From the NCBI GenBank assembly GCA_021323855.1, contig JAJPKE010000029.1, positions 44,441 to 108,440 of the forward strand: 64,000 nucleotides of DNA, read 5' to 3'. This document shows positions 1-9,941 of this stretch, in pieces; position 1 is the first letter of the stretch; each line of letters opens with the position of its first letter. Both the position numbers and the translations under genes were made by a program. The stretch is from Chloroflexota bacterium (lineage in GTDB: Bacteria > Chloroflexota > Ktedonobacteria > Ktedonobacterales > JADMIN01). The notes under the pieces were generated by a model. It did not search any database, was not told the origin of the DNA, and saw nothing but the letters and a program-made list of their open reading frames with translations.

Positions 1-1049
1 GGAACGCCGAGCATATGGTGAACGTTGCGTAGCGCCTGGTCCATCGTCAGCACGCTGCCGGTGAGCGTGCCGTCTGCGAGCCGCGCCGCGCCGGAGACCA
101 CCCGCGCCGGTTGTCCGGCGAACTCGAAGGTGGCGTCGTCAATGCCCGCGCCAGCCAGCGCATCGGTAATGACAACCGTGCGGTCAGTTCCCAGGATTTT
201 GACGACAATGCCCATCATGGCGGGGTGAACGTGTACGCCGTCGGCGATGAGTTCGCCGTAGACCTGCGGAGACTGGGCGATGGCGCCGAGCGGGCCGGGG
301 TCACGATGATGCAGTGGGCGCATGGCGTTGCAGCAGTGAGTCATATGGGTCGCCCCAAGCCGGATGGCCTCCAACGCCTGCTCGTAGGTCGCGTCGGTGT
401 GGCCGATGCTGACGACGACGCCAGCCTCCACCAGCCGCCGGATCATCGCTGCCGCGCCGGGCAATTCGGGCGCCAGCGCAATCAACCGCAGATGACCGCC
501 GGCCAGTTCGAGCAGCCGCTCCGTTTCTGCTTCATCTGGCATGCGCAGCCAGGAAGGCAGATGCGCGCCGCGCCGCTCGACATTGATATATGGCCCTTCC
601 AGGTGAATGCCGAGCGGTTCAGCGCCATCTATGCCCTCAACGCCTGTTTCCGCGCCGGTTTTTGCCCGCTGAATCGCCTCCACCGCCGCCAACAGTTGTG
701 GCTCCGGCATGGCGCCGGGCGTGCCCACGACGCCGATGAGAAATGAGGTTACGCCTGTCTGCGGCGCCCAACGCGCATAGGAGAGGATTTCATCAGCAGA
801 GGTGGTATGCAGATTGAAGCCGCCGCCGCCGTGGGTATGCACCTCAATGAATCCTGGCGTAATGATGGCGTCGCTGGCGTTGATGATGGTGGTGGGTTGG
901 GCGCTGTCACTGGCGCTGATCTCCGGCGCTTCAGACTCACCCGATGCGGCGCCAGCGGCCAGGATGTGTGCGCCCTGCACCGTTACATCGCTCTCAGGAA
1001 GTTCTGCCATAGCATCTATCAGACGGGCGCCGTGTAAGGTAAACCTCAT
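1..1049 (-). CDS. nagA: N-acetylglucosamine-6-phosphate deacetylase, 3' end truncated by window edge
   Basis: Reverse-strand reading from ATG at 1049: MRFTLHGARLIDAMAELPESDV...ITPGFIEVHTHGGGG...IHLEGPYIN...GHTDATYEQALEAI...THCCNAMRPLHHRDPG...DGTLTGSVLTMDQALRNV; NagA signature. Open to the window edge, so absent from the ORF track. Confidence 0.93.
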   Translation of the reverse strand, partial: MRFTLHGARLIDAMAELPESDVTVQGAHILAAGAASGESEAPEISASDSAQPTTIINASDAIITPGFIEVHTHGGGGFNLHTTSADEILSYARWAPQTGVTSFLIGVVGTPGAMPEPQLLAAVEAIQRAKTGAETGVEGIDGAEPLGIHLEGPYINVERRGAHLPSWLRMPDEAETERLLELAGGHLRLIALAPELPGAAAMIRRLVEAGVVVSIGHTDATYEQALEAIRLGATHMTHCCNAMRPLHHRDPGPLGAIAQSPQVYGELIADGVHVHPAMMGIVVKILGTDRTVVITDALAGAGIDDATFEFAGQPARVVSGAARLADGTLTGSVLTMDQALRNVHHMLGV

Positions 1050-1234
1050 GCACTACTCTCCGCTCGCACTACTGCCACGTTGCGTCTTGTGCGGGATCAT
1101 CTCCCGATGATTGCCGGTTTCCCCCTTTGAACAGGTAGCCCGGCAGTGATGCGACAATGCGACGCTCAGGGACGACCTGCCATCTGTACCGCTTGACACA
1201 CCAGCGTAGAGTATGTCATGATGGGAGCGGCAAG

Positions 1235-1253
1235 TGGTATATACAACATACCA
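1235..1253. promoter_or_regulatory. Candidate GntR-family operator (TGGTAT-N7-ATACCA)
   Basis: Inverted repeat TGGTATatacaacATACCA between divergent nagA and the GntR gene. Confidence 0.4.
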
Positions 1254-1399
1254 ATTAGACCATCTGGGATAGTTCTAGCACAAGAGCGGAGGAAAATCAA
1301 GCAAGCGGCGATAATAGCCCGGCATTTTGCTGTATACTTCCCCCATAATCTCCGATATCTCCGGATATCCAAAGCTACCAGTATTGTGATAGCGCTGCG

Positions 1400-2218
1400 A
1401 TGGCGGCGTGGTGGCGTCGGGTGGTGGAATCCATATTTATTCCAGGAAAGGCGAAGCGGAAGGTGAAAGTCAACACAATCTACAGGAATAGTCCTGTGCC
1501 GCGCTATCATCAACTCAAAGAGATATTGCGTGAGCGCATTCGCTCCGGCGAGTGGAAATCCGGCGACCTCATTCCGTCCGAACGTGAACTCAGCGAGTTG
1601 TACGGCATCAGCCGCATGACGGCGCGGCAGGCGATCACCGATCTGGTCAACGAAGGCGTGTTCTACCGCGAACAAGGAAAAGGCACCTTCGTCACCAGCC
1701 ATAAGATCACGCAACAGTTGATGCGCCTGACCGGATTCACTGAAGATATCAGCGCGCGCGGCCAGCGCCCCAGCACCAAAGTACTCTCGGCGGAGATGTT
1801 GCCAGCGGACGAATTGACGGCGGAGCGGCTGCGCATTCCTGTCGGGCAACTGGTGTTCTGCCTGCAACGCCTGCGCCTGGCCGACGACGAACCGCTGGCT
1901 ATCGAACGCTCGCAACTCAATTTCAAGGGCTGCGAGAAGCTGCTGGAAGAAGACCTGGAGCAGAACTCTCTCTATCAATTGCTCGAAAGTTCCTATGGCA
2001 TTCCGCTGATGGAGGCAGAGCAAGAATTGGAGGCCGGACTGGCGGGCGAAGAAGATAGCCGTTTGCTCAAAATTGCTCTCGACAGCGCCGTACTCTATAC
2101 GCGCCGCACCACCTTTACCGACCGCAACCAGCCGGTTGAGTACGCCAGGTCCGTCTATTGCGGCAACAAGTACACCTTCTATACCCATCTCAAGCGCGAA
2201 CAGCTCTTTGCGTCCTAA
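1400..2218 (+). CDS. GntR/HutC-family transcriptional regulator (UTRA domain); true start probably downstream near 1465
   Basis: PRYHQLKEILRERIRSGEWKSGDLIPSERELSELYGISRMTARQAITDLVNEGVFYREQGKGTFV is a GntR wHTH; UTRA-like C-terminus. Confidence 0.92.
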   Translation: MAAWWRRVVESIFIPGKAKRKVKVNTIYRNSPVPRYHQLKEILRERIRSGEWKSGDLIPSERELSELYGISRMTARQAITDLVNEGVFYREQGKGTFVTSHKITQQLMRLTGFTEDISARGQRPSTKVLSAEMLPADELTAERLRIPVGQLVFCLQRLRLADDEPLAIERSQLNFKGCEKLLEEDLEQNSLYQLLESSYGIPLMEAEQELEAGLAGEEDSRLLKIALDSAVLYTRRTTFTDRNQPVEYARSVYCGNKYTFYTHLKREQLFAS

Positions 2219-2239
2219 CCAACGAACAGGAGCCGGGCG

Positions 2240-3178
2240 ATGCCCACAGATCCACCGCCATCGTTGCCATCTTCCCCGCAAGCATTGGGGCAACTGGCGA
2301 CCGAAGCGGTCAACCCTGCGACGAGCGATATTGACCGGATGAGCGCGCTCGATATCGTCAGGCTGATGAACGCAGAAGACGCCACGGTGGCGGGCGCGGT
2401 GGCGCGCGAACTGCCGCAGGTCGCCAGAGCCGTCGAGGCCGTTACCGCGCGGCTGCGACAGGGTGGCAGGCTGATCTATGCTGGCGCCGGCACATCGGGT
2501 CGCCTGGGCGCGCTCGACGCCTATGAATGCCCGCCGACCTTCAGCGTGGCGCAGACAATGATCGTCGGCTGCATCGCTGGTGGATCCTTCGCGCTGACGC
2601 AGGCCGCCGAGGACTTCGAGGATAGCGCGGAGGCTGGTGAGGCGGATATGGCGCGGCTGGCAGTTGGCGAACGCGATGCGGTGGTCGGTATCACGGCGAG
2701 TGGCCGCACGCCGTATGCGCTGGGCGCCATCCACTACGCGAAACGCCAGGGAGCGCTGACCATCGGCGTTGCCTGCAATAGCGAGACGCCACTGGCCGCG
2801 CTGGTTGACGTGATGATCGCGCCTATCGTCGGACCAGAGGTGATTGCAGGGTCCACGCGCCTGAAAGCAGGCACGGCGCAGAAGATGGTGATCAATATGC
2901 TCAGCACCGGCGCGATGATCCTGCTGGGCAAAACCTACGGCAACATGATGGTAGACGTGCAGGCGACCAATGAGAAGTTGCGCGCCCGCGCCACGCGCAT
3001 CGTGCAGCAGGCGACCGGGCTGGACCCCGAGACGGCTGCGGCCTTGCTGCGCGACGCCAACGGCGAGGCAAAGACCGCGATTCTGGCCGGACGCGCGGGC
3101 ATCACGCCGGAACAGGCGCGCGAACGGCTGGCCGCGCATGGCGGTCTGCTGCGCGCGGCGCTGGAAGAGGGCCGCTGA
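2240..3178 (+). CDS. murQ: N-acetylmuramic acid 6-phosphate etherase
   Basis: RLIYAGAGTSGRLGALDAYECPPTF, GPEVIAGSTRLKAGTAQKMVINMLSTGAMI. Confidence 0.96.
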   Translation: MPTDPPPSLPSSPQALGQLATEAVNPATSDIDRMSALDIVRLMNAEDATVAGAVARELPQVARAVEAVTARLRQGGRLIYAGAGTSGRLGALDAYECPPTFSVAQTMIVGCIAGGSFALTQAAEDFEDSAEAGEADMARLAVGERDAVVGITASGRTPYALGAIHYAKRQGALTIGVACNSETPLAALVDVMIAPIVGPEVIAGSTRLKAGTAQKMVINMLSTGAMILLGKTYGNMMVDVQATNEKLRARATRIVQQATGLDPETAAALLRDANGEAKTAILAGRAGITPEQARERLAAHGGLLRAALEEGR

Positions 3179-4176
3179 TGTGCGCCGCGAACATCGCCCC
3201 CGCTGAGCAATTGTTCCTGGGCATAGATGGTGGCGGCAGCAAGACCTACGCCGTGATTGTGGACGCCCAGGGCAATGAGCGTGGGCGCGGACTGGCGGGC
3301 AGCGCGAATTACAGCGCGATTGGCCTGCAACCGGCGCTGGCGAATCTGCGCCGCGCCAGCGAAGCGGCGGCGCGGCAGGCAGCATGCGCGCTGCCCTGCG
3401 CAGCGGCCTGGATTGGGCTGGCGGGAATAGACAGCGCCACCGACCAGGAGGCTCTGTTGCCCTATCTCGCGCCGCTCGCCTGCACGCTGCGCCTGACCAA
3501 TGACGCCGAACTGGTGCTGAGCGCGCTCGATCATGCTGTTGGCGTGGCGTTGATTGCTGGCACCGGCGCAATTGCGCTGGGACGCGATAGGTACGGCGCA
3601 GGCAGGCGGGCGAGCGGTTGGGGGCATCTGCTGGGTGATGAGGGCAGCGGCTATGACATCGCGCGCCAGGCGTTGCAGGCGGCGACCCGCGCCGCTGATG
3701 GACGCGGCAGGCCGACGCTGCTGCTGCAACGCTTCATGGATTACTGGCAGCTACGCGCGCCTGATGACCTGATTGCGCAGGTGTATCGCTCGCAAGAGCA
3801 GACTGATAAGGCAGAGAAGGCAGAGATTGCGCGCCTCTCTGCGCTCGTCTTCGCGGCGGCGCGGTCCGGCGACGCGGTGGCGCAACGCATCGTGCGGCGC
3901 GCGGCGCATGAACTGGCGCTTGCCACGCTGACGGTTGGCAGCGCGCTGGACCTGCCGGAGGCGCTGCCCCTGGCGCTGGGCGGCGGACTGCTGCTCAACG
4001 AAGAATCTTATCGCGAACAGACGCTCGATTTCATTCGCCGTAGACGCCCGCTAGGCGCTGTGGCGCTGGTGGCAGAGCCGGCGCTGAGCGCGGCGCGCGC
4101 CGCCGTGCGCCTGGCAGAAACCACTCACCCGGCGGAACAGACGAGGCTGGCAGAAGCATCATCGGAGGTTGGCTGA
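3178..4176 (+). CDS. N-acetylglucosamine / N-acetylmuramate kinase, BadF/BadG/BcrA/BcrD family
   Basis: FLGIDGGGSKTYAVIVDAQGNERGRG, GTGAIALG, RASGWGHLLGDEGSGYDIARQAL. Confidence 0.9.
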   Translation: MCAANIAPAEQLFLGIDGGGSKTYAVIVDAQGNERGRGLAGSANYSAIGLQPALANLRRASEAAARQAACALPCAAAWIGLAGIDSATDQEALLPYLAPLACTLRLTNDAELVLSALDHAVGVALIAGTGAIALGRDRYGAGRRASGWGHLLGDEGSGYDIARQALQAATRAADGRGRPTLLLQRFMDYWQLRAPDDLIAQVYRSQEQTDKAEKAEIARLSALVFAAARSGDAVAQRIVRRAAHELALATLTVGSALDLPEALPLALGGGLLLNEESYREQTLDFIRRRRPLGAVALVAEPALSAARAAVRLAETTHPAEQTRLAEASSEVG

Positions 4177-5836
4177 TTTCATGTCCACGATCACGGGCAA
4201 GCAACCGCAGGAAACGGATACGACTACTAGCGCGAGCATGACGCTGGAGCAGCAGATCGGGCAACTCTTCATGGTGGGCTTTCATGGGCCGGCAGTCACC
4301 CCGGAGATTACCGAACTGATTCAGCAGCATCACGTGGGCGGGGTCGTTCTCTTTTCGCGCAATATCCGCAGCGCAGAACAGGTCTTCGCGCTCACGAGCG
4401 AGCTACAGGCGCTGGCCCGCGCGGCGAACCATCCTTATCCGCTGCTGATTTCCATTGACCAGGAAAATGGCATGGTACAGCGTCTTGGCGATGCCGTCAC
4501 CGCGTTTCCCGGCAATATGGCGCTGGGAGCTGTGGGCGACGAGGCGGTGACAGCGGAGGTGGCCGAGGCGACGGGGCGCGAACTGAAGGCGCTGGGCATC
4601 ACCATGAATCTAGCGCCGGACGCTGATGTCAACAACAATCCAGCTAATCCGGTGGTGGGCACGCGCTCGTTTGGCGCGAACGCGCAGGAGGTCGCGCGCC
4701 ATACCGCCGCCGCCGTGCGCGGCTATCGCGCGGCTAGCATTGTCTCTTCGATAAAGCACTTCCCCGGCCACGGCGACACGGCCACCGACTCACATCTTGG
4801 TGTGCCAGTGCTACCCTTTACGCTGGAACGGTTGCAGTCATTGGAGTTCGTGCCATTCGTCGGCGGCATCGCGGCGGGCGCGGATACCGTGATGATTGCC
4901 CATGTCGCGCTGCCGCAACTCATGGACGGCGCAGCAACTCCCGCGACGCTTTCGCCTGCTATCATACGGGGATTGCTGCGCGAGCAGTTGGGCTACGAAG
5001 GCGTCATCATCTCCGACTGCCTGGAAATGGAGGCCGTTTCGGAGACGGTGGGCACGCCGCAAGGTTCCGTGCTAACCTTGCAGGCAGGAACCGATATCGC
5101 GCTGGTTTCACACGAGTACACGCGCCAGAAGGAGAGCCTTGCGGCGGTGCGAGCAGCGGTGCAGAGCGGCGCGCTCCCGGCGGAGGCGATTGCGCAGGCG
5201 GCGGCGCGGGTGCTGCGCCTCAAACAGCAGCGCCTCTCGTGGGAGACGCTGCCCACTGAAGCCGGACTCCGCGAGATTGGCAACGCAGCGCATCAACAGC
5301 TGCGCGATCAGGTGTATGCGCGCTCGACGACGCTCATTCGCCAGGAGGGAAGCATCCTGCCGCTGCATCTGGACGAGACGACGCGCATCCTGGTGCTGGC
5401 GCAGTTGCCGCCGAGCATGACGCTGGCGATTGACCTGGCGTATCCGCATGAGTCGCTGGTGGAGAGTATCCGGCGGCGGCACACCAACACGCATGATCTC
5501 CTACTGCGCGGCGCAGCAGATGCCGTTGACAATGAGCGGCTGCGCGAGGAGATCGAGCAGTCCAACCTGATTATTATGGCGACGATCAACGCGCACACGG
5601 ACCCAGCGCAGGTGACGTTGATGCAACGTCTGCTGGCCTCTGGCAAGCGTGTCATCGGCCTGGCGATCTGCAATCCCTACGACCTCGCAGCTTTCCCACA
5701 GCTTCGCACCTATCTCGCCACCTACGAATACACCAAACCAGCGCTTGAGTCGGCGGTGCGCGTGCTGTTTGGCGAGGCGCAGCCTCAGGGCAAGCTGCCG
5801 GTCACGATTCCCGGCATTACGCCGATGGCGCTGTAG
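4169..5836 (+). CDS. nagZ: Glycoside hydrolase family 3 beta-N-acetylhexosaminidase
   Basis: GQLFMVGFHGPAVTPEI, ISIDQENGMVQRL, SSIKHFPGHGDTATDSHLGVP, VIISDCLEMEAV. Confidence 0.93.
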   Translation: MADFMSTITGKQPQETDTTTSASMTLEQQIGQLFMVGFHGPAVTPEITELIQQHHVGGVVLFSRNIRSAEQVFALTSELQALARAANHPYPLLISIDQENGMVQRLGDAVTAFPGNMALGAVGDEAVTAEVAEATGRELKALGITMNLAPDADVNNNPANPVVGTRSFGANAQEVARHTAAAVRGYRAASIVSSIKHFPGHGDTATDSHLGVPVLPFTLERLQSLEFVPFVGGIAAGADTVMIAHVALPQLMDGAATPATLSPAIIRGLLREQLGYEGVIISDCLEMEAVSETVGTPQGSVLTLQAGTDIALVSHEYTRQKESLAAVRAAVQSGALPAEAIAQAAARVLRLKQQRLSWETLPTEAGLREIGNAAHQQLRDQVYARSTTLIRQEGSILPLHLDETTRILVLAQLPPSMTLAIDLAYPHESLVESIRRRHTNTHDLLLRGAADAVDNERLREEIEQSNLIIMATINAHTDPAQVTLMQRLLASGKRVIGLAICNPYDLAAFPQLRTYLATYEYTKPALESAVRVLFGEAQPQGKLPVTIPGITPMAL

Positions 5837-7349
5837 GAGCCATAGGAGTGATTGGCGGGTCGAGCAGCGCGGCGAGCTGGCGGAAACGCTGATACTTCGC
5901 CTGATATGCCTCATGTTGTGCCGGTTGCAGCGGCTGCGCGCTCTCCTGCGCGATGCCCCAGCGGCTCTCCAGATCGAAGACACCCGCTGCAACCAGGGCG
6001 ATTTTCGCCGCGCCCAACGCCGAGGCGTCGCTGCTGCTATCAGCGACGACCGGCAGGCCAAAGACATCTGCCACCACCTGGCGAATCCATTGATCTTCCA
6101 GCACTTTGCCGCTGGTGATGAGGCGTTGCGGGCGACCGGCGCTCTGGAACAGCCCTTCCGCGATCCAGTAGGCGTTGAAGATCAACCCTTCGACGGCTGC
6201 CCGCAAGATATGCGCGCGGGTATGGTTGAGGCGCAGACCGTGGCAGGTGGCGCTGCTGGCGGCGTTCCAGAGTGGCGCGCGCTCACCGGCTGCGTAGGGC
6301 AGGCAGAGCAACGATTCATCATATGCCTGCTCAGCGTCGGCCAGCAGCTTGCCAAAGGTATCATTTGCCAGGCCGAACACCTGTTGTCCCAGCCATTCCA
6401 GCACGATGCCGCCGCTGTTGCTCGGCCCGCCGATAATATAGTGCTGCTGATCGAGGGTATAGCAGAAGGCGCGGGTGGCGCGGTCCGTTACGGGGCGCGG
6501 AGAGCCGATGCGCAGCGCGCAACTCGTCCCAATCGTCAGCACCATCGTTGTTGCGTCCAGCGCGCCCGCCGCCAGATTCGCCAGCACGCCGTCAGAGGAG
6601 CCGATGGCGCAGATGGTTTCTGCTGTGATGCCGGCTGAGCGTAAGCCATCGTCGCGCAGACCTGTGCGGGTATAGGTAACGGGAACGATCTCGCTGAGTT
6701 GCTGTGCTGTAATGCCGGCCAGCGATAAGGCTGCGTTGTCCCAGGCACGCGCCTGCATGTTATAGAGGCCGGTGGCGTTCGCCATCGAGACATCAATCTT
6801 CCATTCACCGAACCACTGATACCAGAGCCATTCTTTGAGCGAGACGAAGCGATGGGCGCGCTGGAAGATATCGGACCGCTCTTTGCGCAGCCAGAGCAGC
6901 TTCGCCAGCGGCGCCATCGCATGCACCGGCGTTCCCGTGCGCTCGTAGATGGCCTGCCCCTGCGGCGTCTGCCAGAGCTGGTCGGCGGCCAGGTGCGCGC
7001 GGTTATCCATCCAGATGAGCGCGCGCATCAGCGGCTTGCCGTCCTGGTCCAGCGGCAATAGACTGTGCATCGCAGCGCTCAGCCCGATGTAGCCAATATG
7101 ATAGCCCTTTGCTATGGCGTCAGCAGCGGCGCGCCGAAGCGCATCATTCGCCGCCTGCACGACGGCTTGCGGGTCCTGTTCGGCGCTCTCGCGCTGTTCA
7201 TGCAGCGTTGTCACTTCCACCGCTGCCGAAGCAACTGTCCGGCCATTGGCGTCAAACGCTACGGCCTTTGCTGAGGTGGTCCCCAGGTCTACGCCGATGC
7301 TGCACACCTGCTCATCCATCACTCTTGCTCGCTCTCGTCTGTTTACCAT
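5817..7349 (-). CDS. FGGY-family carbohydrate kinase, gluconokinase-like (start 7349 or 7319)
   Basis: SIGVDLGTTSAKAVAFDANGR, LIWMDNRAHLAADQLW, GSSDGVLANLAAGALD. Confidence 0.88.
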   Translation of the reverse strand: MVNRRERARVMDEQVCSIGVDLGTTSAKAVAFDANGRTVASAAVEVTTLHEQRESAEQDPQAVVQAANDALRRAAADAIAKGYHIGYIGLSAAMHSLLPLDQDGKPLMRALIWMDNRAHLAADQLWQTPQGQAIYERTGTPVHAMAPLAKLLWLRKERSDIFQRAHRFVSLKEWLWYQWFGEWKIDVSMANATGLYNMQARAWDNAALSLAGITAQQLSEIVPVTYTRTGLRDDGLRSAGITAETICAIGSSDGVLANLAAGALDATTMVLTIGTSCALRIGSPRPVTDRATRAFCYTLDQQHYIIGGPSNSGGIVLEWLGQQVFGLANDTFGKLLADAEQAYDESLLCLPYAAGERAPLWNAASSATCHGLRLNHTRAHILRAAVEGLIFNAYWIAEGLFQSAGRPQRLITSGKVLEDQWIRQVVADVFGLPVVADSSSDASALGAAKIALVAAGVFDLESRWGIAQESAQPLQPAQHEAYQAKYQRFRQLAALLDPPITPMAPTAPSA

Positions 7350-7647
7350 CTATTCGCTACAAAACTCGCCATTCCTGTTGTGGACATTGTATTGCGTCCT
7401 GCAAACGGCACGCACATGTGTCTGCTACCTGCTATATCCATCGCGAGAAATAGCTGGCTATTCCCATCATTCGATGAGACGCATGCCCTGAAAGTCGGAG
7501 ATGCCCGATTTGATCGCGCGGCTGGAATAGCACGAACTGGCAAGGCACAACTTGGCTGTCGCGTTGCCAGGCGAGCATCATCAGCGATATGTGCGGCGCC
7601 TGGATGTTGTGAAGAATATGCGAGTGATCGGTGATGCGTGAAAGCCT

Positions 7648-7712
7648 CGTGATGCACTTGTGCCAAACAACTGTCGCAGCGTGATGGTGCTGTGATACGG
7701 GTGTCGTAGGCT
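7648..7712 (+). promoter_or_regulatory. TGTGA-tetrad promoter, site A
   Basis: CGTGA 7648, TGTGC 7659, CGTGA 7680, TGTGA 7691, hexamer TAGGCT 7707; extra CGTGA at 7637. Confidence 0.65.
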
Positions 7713-7859
7713 GGCTCGTGAACGATCATGCGCCATTTATGGATACCTCTGAGCAGGCTGTGTTGAGCAGCGCTCACCGTGACGGTTCCTGCCTTACCAT
7801 GTTTGTTGGTGTATGTGCAGTTGGCGCAGATGGCGCACGGTCGCAAGGAGGTGTTACCA

Positions 7860-8873
7860 ATGACCCATGCGCAGCGAGTGGCTCTACGCATCTCCGTGGT
7901 ACTCCTTGTCGCAGCCGGTGCGCTGTTGGCAACGGTATGGCACGGAGCGATAGGGCTAACTCCAACCGTCCAGGCAGTCCCCAACAATCCGGGCGCCAGT
8001 ACAGGGGCCGGGAATTTTTATGGCGCAGATACGACGATGACCATCAATGCGATCAAGTCCATCTGGCCACAGGTGGGTCCTTCCTGCGGCATCGAGACTG
8101 CCGAGGCAGCCGTCAACTACAATGATGAGGTACGCGGCGTTGGCCTGCGCTTCCGCAGCACCACAGACCAGAAGGTGGTCGCCCGAAACAACCAGACCTC
8201 CGGCGCGAGCCAGTGGGGCTATCCCACACCAATCAACGCCTACGGCGGTGTGACCAACATCTCACGAGACGTTGGAACGGACCCTCGTTCCATCGCCTAC
8301 ATGGAGTGGAACTACACACCCAGCAACACATTTTATCACGACTACATTTACCGCTGGCAGTTCGCTAATAGCTCAGCGCCGTCGTTTTACACTCAGGTGC
8401 TCCAGGCAACAACCAGCATGGCACGAGGACTTGCAACCTGGCATGAGCCGTTGACCTCGCAGATTAATGGCGGCTTGCATTCCGTGCTGGTGACGGGTGT
8501 CTACTCCTATAACGACCCGCGCTCAGCCTATCCAGCACAGATCACCAGCGTGGTCTACCGCGACCCTATGGCCTATTACACGGTGAGCCGCTTTGAGGCG
8601 AGTATCGGGACCTGGGCGGGAGGCCATTTCAGCACCCCCTACGGCGTCTATTCCCTCTGGTCGCTGTACTATGGAGACCGCGCGAGTGCCGGTGATGGCA
8701 AGAACACGTCGGACCCGGAGCCTGCGGTGGGCATCTATAAGCCAACCCCCAGTCAGCCGATCCACTGGTATCGTGGCTTCACCTGGATTCAGCGCGATAA
8801 CAACTGGGCAAATGGAACCTGGAATCCAGACTGGGCCTACACCTCAACCGGCGCAAAAATGACCGCGCCCTAA
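7860..8873 (+). CDS. Secreted / membrane-anchored C39-like papain-fold putative cysteine peptidase
   Basis: RBS AAGGAGG before ATG 7860; N-terminal hydrophobic segment VALRISVVLLVAAGALLATVW; WPQVGPSCGIETAEAAVNYND (Cys), GGLHSVLVTGVYS (His). Confidence 0.6.
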   Translation: MTHAQRVALRISVVLLVAAGALLATVWHGAIGLTPTVQAVPNNPGASTGAGNFYGADTTMTINAIKSIWPQVGPSCGIETAEAAVNYNDEVRGVGLRFRSTTDQKVVARNNQTSGASQWGYPTPINAYGGVTNISRDVGTDPRSIAYMEWNYTPSNTFYHDYIYRWQFANSSAPSFYTQVLQATTSMARGLATWHEPLTSQINGGLHSVLVTGVYSYNDPRSAYPAQITSVVYRDPMAYYTVSRFEASIGTWAGGHFSTPYGVYSLWSLYYGDRASAGDGKNTSDPEPAVGIYKPTPSQPIHWYRGFTWIQRDNNWANGTWNPDWAYTSTGAKMTAP

Positions 8874-8943
8874 GAGCAAGTGTGCCGGCTGAGTGATGAG
8901 CGCGCTGTAATAGCCGCCCACTCGAAGCATCGGAGGGAAGTTT

Positions 8944-9786
8944 ATGAGATATCCACCACGACATTCGCTACAGAAGATATCACCGCTGCGGCATCGTAGA
9001 TACGGGCCTCAGCGCGGCGTGGCAGGTGGTCAGCAGGCAGGGATGATCGGCAATGCCGTATTCCTGCTGCTCGCGCTGGCGGTACTCGCTGTGCTGATGA
9101 GTGTGGCATACACCACAACGACCAGCGCGGCCCTGCCGCTGGCGGGCGCAGCAGCAAAGCAATCCACTCAGTCGCCGTCAACGACCGGCGACCCCTGGAT
9201 ACCGCTCCATTCCCAGGCGCCGGGGGATATTCTCGCTGCGGCACGGCAGAGCGCGCTATTCCAGGAATCCCGTTCCGGCACTGGGGATCAGGTGCATGAT
9301 CTGTCCCGGCTCGGTCGCCCGGTCCTGGTCTCGGCGCTGCGGCCAGCAGGCGTTTCTGCTGCGGAGGTCCCCGACTTCTATATCGTGCCGATTCTGAATC
9401 AGGCCGGGGCGACGACGGATGCCGCCGAACTGGCGCTAAACCCCGCGCATACGGCGGTGCAAGTCATCGCCATCGTCACCTACACTGTTCCTCGCACAGG
9501 CGGTTCAGTTGCCCTGCTCTCGGCTGACCAGGCAACCCGCACCGTGGCCAGCCAATACCCGGAGGCCGCGCAGCCAATTCGCCAGCCGTATCTCGTGTAC
9601 TTCCCGTTAGATCCCGCGTGGCAGGCCAGTCAGAACGGGCAGAACGGCCAACACGTATGGCTGGCGGGGGGCGCGTTGCCCGCCGACCCCGTATGGCTCG
9701 TAACTGCCGCGAAGGGGAAACAATATCTCGCTGGCGATGATGGCAAGACCTATGACCTGAGCCAGTTGCCATTCTGGAAGGGGTAG
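8944..9786 (+). CDS. Membrane-anchored extracytoplasmic protein of unknown function
   Basis: ORF with TM segment MIGNAVFLLLALAVLAVLMSVAYTTTT; co-directional with the upstream C39-like gene. Confidence 0.7.
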   Translation: MRYPPRHSLQKISPLRHRRYGPQRGVAGGQQAGMIGNAVFLLLALAVLAVLMSVAYTTTTSAALPLAGAAAKQSTQSPSTTGDPWIPLHSQAPGDILAAARQSALFQESRSGTGDQVHDLSRLGRPVLVSALRPAGVSAAEVPDFYIVPILNQAGATTDAAELALNPAHTAVQVIAIVTYTVPRTGGSVALLSADQATRTVASQYPEAAQPIRQPYLVYFPLDPAWQASQNGQNGQHVWLAGGALPADPVWLVTAAKGKQYLAGDDGKTYDLSQLPFWKG

Positions 9787-9823
9787 TAACGCTTGTGCAG
9801 TCAACAACACCCTTGAACACCAT

Positions 9824-9888
9824 TGTCAGGTGTTTGTGATGCCGCAGACCAGTAGTGAGACCCACGTGTGATGCGCTTCTGACATCAT
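9824..9888 (+). promoter_or_regulatory. TGTGA-tetrad promoter, site B
   Basis: TGTCA 9824, TGTGA 9835, degenerate at 9854-9856, TGTGA 9867, hexamer CATCAT 9883. Confidence 0.55.
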
Positions 9889-9941
9889 GGCATCGTAGCG
9901 AGACATCGCACTGCGGGCGAGTACGCTCCTGGGAGGAACGC

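Noticed and set aside
1166-3571. 801-aa minus-strand ORF
   Set aside because: Antisense to GntR/murQ/kinase genes with strong family motifs; Arg/Ala-rich low-information translation typical of high-GC shadow ORFs.
5649-6638. 329-aa plus ORF
   Set aside because: Antisense to the FGGY kinase with clear family motifs.
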